This document shows positions 60,587 to 64,000 of a stretch of 64,000 bases of DNA, piece by piece (position 1 is the first letter of the stretch; each line of letters opens with the position of its first letter). The notes under the pieces were generated by a model. The model was not told where the DNA came from. It was given only the letters and a program-made list of their open reading frames with translations, and ran no database searches. Position numbers and translations under genes: made by a program. Origin of the DNA: PALSA-188 sp050746185 (lineage in GTDB: Bacteria; Acidobacteriota; Terriglobia; Terriglobales; Acidobacteriaceae); contig JBOGLA010000013.1 in NCBI GenBank assembly GCA_050746185.1, forward strand, positions 1-64,000. The letters run 5' to 3'.

Positions 60587-60665
60587 TTTGAAGGGGCGCG
60601 GCTTCAGCCGCGCCGTCTGGATGCGAACTTAGATTTCGGCATGGCTGATGCCATGCCCCTTCAAA
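60587..60665. repeat. 79-base cloverleaf-like palindromic element
   Basis: Outer arms TTTGAAGGGGC (60587-60597) and GCCCCTTCAAA (60655-60665) enclose two perfect hairpins, GGCGCGGC 60595-60602 with GCCGCGCC 60607-60614 and GGCATGGC 60638-60645 with GCCATGCC 60650-60657. It sits between thiE and the first permease. Confidence 0.85.
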
Positions 60666-60680
60666 TATAGACGATAGAGA

Positions 60681-62270
60681 ATGAGCATCGAAACTCAAAG
60701 CACGTCAGATCCGGCTCCCCAACAAAACAATCTCCCCAAAAATTCGGTCACGCAGGACAAGGGCCTGGTAAAGGGCCTGGGCCTCACCAGCGCCACCATG
60801 TTGGTCATGGGATCCATGATCGGATCCGGGATTTTCATTGTCGCCGCTGAAATCTCAAGAGAGGTTGGCTCTCCCGCGCTATTGATCGCAGCCTGGGCAA
60901 TCACCGGCTTCATGACCGTCCTGTGCGCCCTGAGCTATGGCGAACTCGCCGCCATGATGCCGCACGCCGGCGGACAATACGTTTTCCTGCGCGAATCGTT
61001 AGGCCCGCTGTGGGGATTTCTTTATGGCTGGACTTTGTTCATGGTGATTCAGACCGGAACCATTGCGGCCGTCGGCGTGGCATTCGGCAAATTTCTCGGC
61101 GTCTTCTTCCCCTCGATCTCTTCCACCAACTGGATTCTGTTTTTCTACCGCGTTCCTCCCATCCATATTGGCCCAATGGTTTTGGGAAACATGAATATCG
61201 GGCTGAACACCCAAAATCTGATCGCCGTTTTGATTGTCGTTGTGCTTTCGGTGGTTAATATTTTCGGCGTCAGGACCGGCGCGTTTATCCAGAACATCTT
61301 TACCTTTGCCAAGATTGTGGCGCTGTTGGGTCTGATATTTCTGGGATTATTTGTGGGACGAAATGCGCACGCGCTCGCCGCAAATTTTCACGGCAATTTC
61401 TGGCACAACGCAGGCTTGGGCGCGCAGCACTGGATACAGGTCGGAGTGGGCGGACCCGTGGTGGCTGTCGGCACGCTCACCGTTCTCGCGGCCGCGCAGG
61501 TGGGCTCGCTGTTTTCTTCCGACGCGTGGAACAACGTGACCTTCACCGCCGCCGAGGTAAAGAATCCCAGCCGCAATCTGCCTCTTTCACTCGCGCTGGG
61601 CACCGCCGCCGTTACCGCGCTCTACATCGCATGCAATTTTGCTTATCTGAATGTGCTTCCGCTTCAGGGTGTTCAGAACGGCGCCACGATACTCACGCGC
61701 GGTATTCAATTCGCCACCGAAGATAGAGTTGCCACCGCCGCGTTGACGCAGATGTATGGCAACATCGGCGGCCTGCTGATGGCTGCGGCCATCATGATTT
61801 CGACCTTCGGCTGCAATAATGGACTGATTCTTGCAGGCGCTCGCGTTTACTATGCGATGGCAAAAGATGGCCTGTTCTTTCGCCGCGTCGCCAAACTGAA
61901 TCCAAAGTACAAAACTCCCGCGATTTCTCTGATGGTACAGATGGTTTGGACTTGCATACTGTGTGTTTCCGGCAGCTATGGCCAGCTTCTGGATTACATC
62001 ATTTTTGCCGCCCTCGTCTTCTATATCCTGACCATCCTCGGACTGTTCGTGCTGCGCCGCACTCGTCCTGACGCGGAAAGGCCCTACCGGGCTGTGGGCT
62101 ACCCGGTGCTGCCCGCGATTTATATTCTTATGGCGCTGTTTATTGATGTCATACTGTTGCGCTATAAGCCGCAGTACACATGGCCCGGCCTGATCATCGT
62201 GCTGTTGGGAATTCCGGTGTACTTCGCCTGGAAAATGCAGTCACGGAGCAACATCGCCGCGCAGCCGTGA
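60681..62270 (+). CDS. APC-family amino acid permease (LAT-like)
   Basis: 529 residues, about 12 membrane helices. The first helix has MGSMIGSGIFIVAAEISREVG, the substrate-binding loop of APC transporters. It is somewhat longer than usual because of polar loops near 150 and 260. It moves amino acids across the cytoplasmic membrane; the substrate is unknown. A second, distantly related permease follows 15 bases later with its own AGGAGA site, so they form an operon. Confidence 0.9.
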   Translation: MSIETQSTSDPAPQQNNLPKNSVTQDKGLVKGLGLTSATMLVMGSMIGSGIFIVAAEISREVGSPALLIAAWAITGFMTVLCALSYGELAAMMPHAGGQYVFLRESLGPLWGFLYGWTLFMVIQTGTIAAVGVAFGKFLGVFFPSISSTNWILFFYRVPPIHIGPMVLGNMNIGLNTQNLIAVLIVVVLSVVNIFGVRTGAFIQNIFTFAKIVALLGLIFLGLFVGRNAHALAANFHGNFWHNAGLGAQHWIQVGVGGPVVAVGTLTVLAAAQVGSLFSSDAWNNVTFTAAEVKNPSRNLPLSLALGTAAVTALYIACNFAYLNVLPLQGVQNGATILTRGIQFATEDRVATAALTQMYGNIGGLLMAAAIMISTFGCNNGLILAGARVYYAMAKDGLFFRRVAKLNPKYKTPAISLMVQMVWTCILCVSGSYGQLLDYIIFAALVFYILTILGLFVLRRTRPDAERPYRAVGYPVLPAIYILMALFIDVILLRYKPQYTWPGLIIVLLGIPVYFAWKMQSRSNIAAQP

Positions 62271-62285
62271 AGGAGAGATTAACCG

Positions 62286-63764
62286 ATGGCAAAGTTGCTG
62301 GCTACAAAGCCGCTTGACCAGTTGATGGCCGAGTCACAGGAGACGGGAGAACACAGTCTCCGGCGCGCCCTCGGCCCGGTGAATCTCGTCACACTGGGCA
62401 TAGGCGCTATCATCGGCGCGGGAATTTTTGTGATCACCGGCCAGGCCGCGGCGCAATTCGCCGGTCCGGCGATTGTGATCTCCTTTGTCATTGCCGGCAT
62501 TGCCTGCGGATTCGCCGGCCTGTGCTACGCCGAGTTCGCCTCCATGATCCCCATCGCGGGCAGCGCTTATACGTACTCCTACGCCACGCTGGGGGAATTG
62601 GTGGCCTGGATCATCGGCTGGGATTTAATCCTCGAGTACGCCTTCGGCGCCGCCACCGTGGCAGTTGGCTGGAGCGGTCACCTTCGCGCTTTTCTCCACG
62701 ATCTCGGATATAACCTGCCCGTCATGCCGACGTCGAATTTCACGCTCTTCGGCATTGCCATGCAGTTGAAATACGATTATGTCGGCTTTTTGGTCATCCT
62801 GTGCATCACCACGATTCTGGTCATCGGAATCAAAGAGTCTGCGAACTTCACCACCGCCATCGTCATATTGAAGGTTGCGGTGGTCTGCATATTCATCGCC
62901 TTGGCAACCGCGTTTTTGTACGCACACGCCTGGAAGCCGAACTACTGGCATCCCTTCATTCCTCCCAACACGGGCGTGCGCGGACAGTTCGGCTGGTCCG
63001 GCATCCTTCGCGGCGCGGGCGTTGTTTTCTTCGCCTACATCGGGTTTGACGCAGTCTCAACCGCGGCGCAGGAAGCAAAGAATCCCAAGAAAGACATGCC
63101 GGTTGGAATCCTGGGATCGTTGGTTATCTGCACGGTTCTGTACATCCTGGTGTCGGGATTGCTGACCCACATGGTTCCCTACCAGCAACTGAACGTCCCA
63201 GACCCGGTTGTCATCGGCATACGCGTCACCGGACATCAGTGGGCGACCTTCCTGGTAGAACTGGCCGCGCTCGGCGGTCTTGCAACCGTTATGCTCGTGA
63301 TGTTGCTCGGCCAATCGCGAGTTTTTTACTCGATGTCGCGTGACGGGCTTCTATGGCCGTGGGCCAGCAAGATTCATCCGCGTTTTCGCACGCCGTATAT
63401 CAGTTCCATCGTCGTCGGCTTCTTTGTTGCCATTCTCGCAACGCTGATACCGCTCAACATTCTGGACGAAATGACTAGTGTCGGTACACTTCTGGCGTTT
63501 ATGCTGGTAAGCGCCGGGGTGTGGGTTATGCGCAGGTCGCATCCCTCGGCGCCGCGTCCATTCCGGACTCCCTTAGTCCCCCTGGTGCCCATCCTGTCCA
63601 TCATTTTTTCCGGCATTTTGATTGTCTCCCTGTCCTACTGGACGCAGCTTCGCTTGATCATTTGGCTCGTGATCGGATTGGTCATTTATTTCACGTATGG
63701 CCAGAAGCACAGCAAGGTGCAGAAGATGAATCAGGCCAAGCCGCAATTGGCGCCGGGGGACTAG
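62286..63764 (+). CDS. APC-family cationic amino acid transporter (CAT group)
   Basis: 492 residues with about 12-14 membrane helices. Family signs: GIGAIIGAGIFVITGQAAAQF, then GLCYAEFASMIPIAGSAYTY and the CAT-like FFAYIGFDAVSTAAQEAKNP. Such proteins import lysine, arginine or other amino acids by proton coupling. It has AGGAGA before the ATG at 62286. It is next to another APC permease but differs strongly from it, so they may carry different substrates. Confidence 0.92.
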   Translation: MAKLLATKPLDQLMAESQETGEHSLRRALGPVNLVTLGIGAIIGAGIFVITGQAAAQFAGPAIVISFVIAGIACGFAGLCYAEFASMIPIAGSAYTYSYATLGELVAWIIGWDLILEYAFGAATVAVGWSGHLRAFLHDLGYNLPVMPTSNFTLFGIAMQLKYDYVGFLVILCITTILVIGIKESANFTTAIVILKVAVVCIFIALATAFLYAHAWKPNYWHPFIPPNTGVRGQFGWSGILRGAGVVFFAYIGFDAVSTAAQEAKNPKKDMPVGILGSLVICTVLYILVSGLLTHMVPYQQLNVPDPVVIGIRVTGHQWATFLVELAALGGLATVMLVMLLGQSRVFYSMSRDGLLWPWASKIHPRFRTPYISSIVVGFFVAILATLIPLNILDEMTSVGTLLAFMLVSAGVWVMRRSHPSAPRPFRTPLVPLVPILSIIFSGILIVSLSYWTQLRLIIWLVIGLVIYFTYGQKHSKVQKMNQAKPQLAPGD

Positions 63765-64000
63765 CAAAAGACATCGGGCTTTTGGCGAAGACGTTTTTTT
63801 GAAAGAGGCTGGACGGGTGCGGAATTTATAGGTTTCAACTCTCGGTTCACGTTCGAATCTCGTCTGGGAACTGGCAACTTGAAACTCGAAACTGTTTTTC
63901 TCTCCGGATTCAATGCCTGCTCGAACCAGCGGAGAAAAGATTTGACGGGGCTGCGCAGCTAAAAGCCGCTCCCTCAAGGCGATGGTAGACTCAAATTCCT

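Noticed and set aside
63573..63977. 134-codon minus-strand frame at the right edge
   Set aside because: It runs antisense into the second permease and has no motif; the last 236 bases of the window hold no gene I can support.

Overview
The window looks like a chromosomal segment of an acidobacterium, probably class Terriglobia. This rests on overall character, not on a marker gene: moderately high GC, a serine/threonine kinase with C-terminal TPRs, a CRTAC1/UnbV protein beside a multihaem cytochrome, choice-of-anchor-D surface proteins, a DUF4139 protein, an OprB-like porin, a GH3/GH39 pair of plant-polymer enzymes, and many small palindromic repeats between genes. There is no rRNA, prophage, CRISPR array or insertion sequence. 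One tRNA, Lys(UUU), is present.

Layout. 1-4.9 kb: the edge of a copper-chaperone/SCO-like gene, a DUF4139 envelope protein, a lipoprotein, an exported DUF4412-like protein and a cold-shock protein. 5.2-9.3 kb: a porin, a strongly folded intergenic region that may encode a 6S-like RNA, and a GH3 beta-glucosidase. 9.7-15.4 kb: tRNA-Lys, a translationally coupled pair (CRTAC1 protein and membrane-anchored pentahaem cytochrome with TPRs), and an ICMT-like membrane methyltransferase. 15.4-21.6 kb: a phospholipase-C-like protein, a DUF1275 protein, a Cpx-like envelope-stress module (Spy-like protein divergent from an OmpR-type regulator and CpxA-like kinase, with a canonical CpxR box between them, plus two very small proteins), and a DtxR/MntR-type repressor.

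21.7-32 kb: housekeeping genes purD-purE, galU, mfd, ispF, ispD and a PIN/TRAM membrane protein, with a second highly structured intergenic region at 28.8-29.0 kb. 32.4-45 kb: aldo/keto reductase, sodium:solute symporter, YpdA-type bacillithiol-disulfide reductase, fumC, EamA exporter, GH39 glycosidase, TPR kinase and a cytochrome-c/PQQ-type sugar dehydrogenase fusion. 45-50.4 kb: divergent pobA and 4HBT thioesterase, then rfbB-rfbA-rfbC (dTDP-sugar synthesis, no rfbD here) and a phosphopantetheinyl transferase. 50.5-53.6 kb: two tandem choice-of-anchor-D/FN3 surface proteins. 54-64 kb: fabI, PAP2 phosphatase, an Xaa-Pro peptidase, accB-accC, a Doc-type toxin-antitoxin pair, thiE and two APC amino-acid permeases.

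How it fits together: most genes are core metabolism (purines, isoprenoids, fatty acids, thiamine, NDP-sugars) mixed with envelope and polymer-degradation functions of a soil heterotroph. The least explained parts are the two folded intergenic regions, the CRTAC1/pentahaem pair, the small-protein tail of the Cpx-like locus, and several palindromic or tandem repeats, one of which lies inside thiE.
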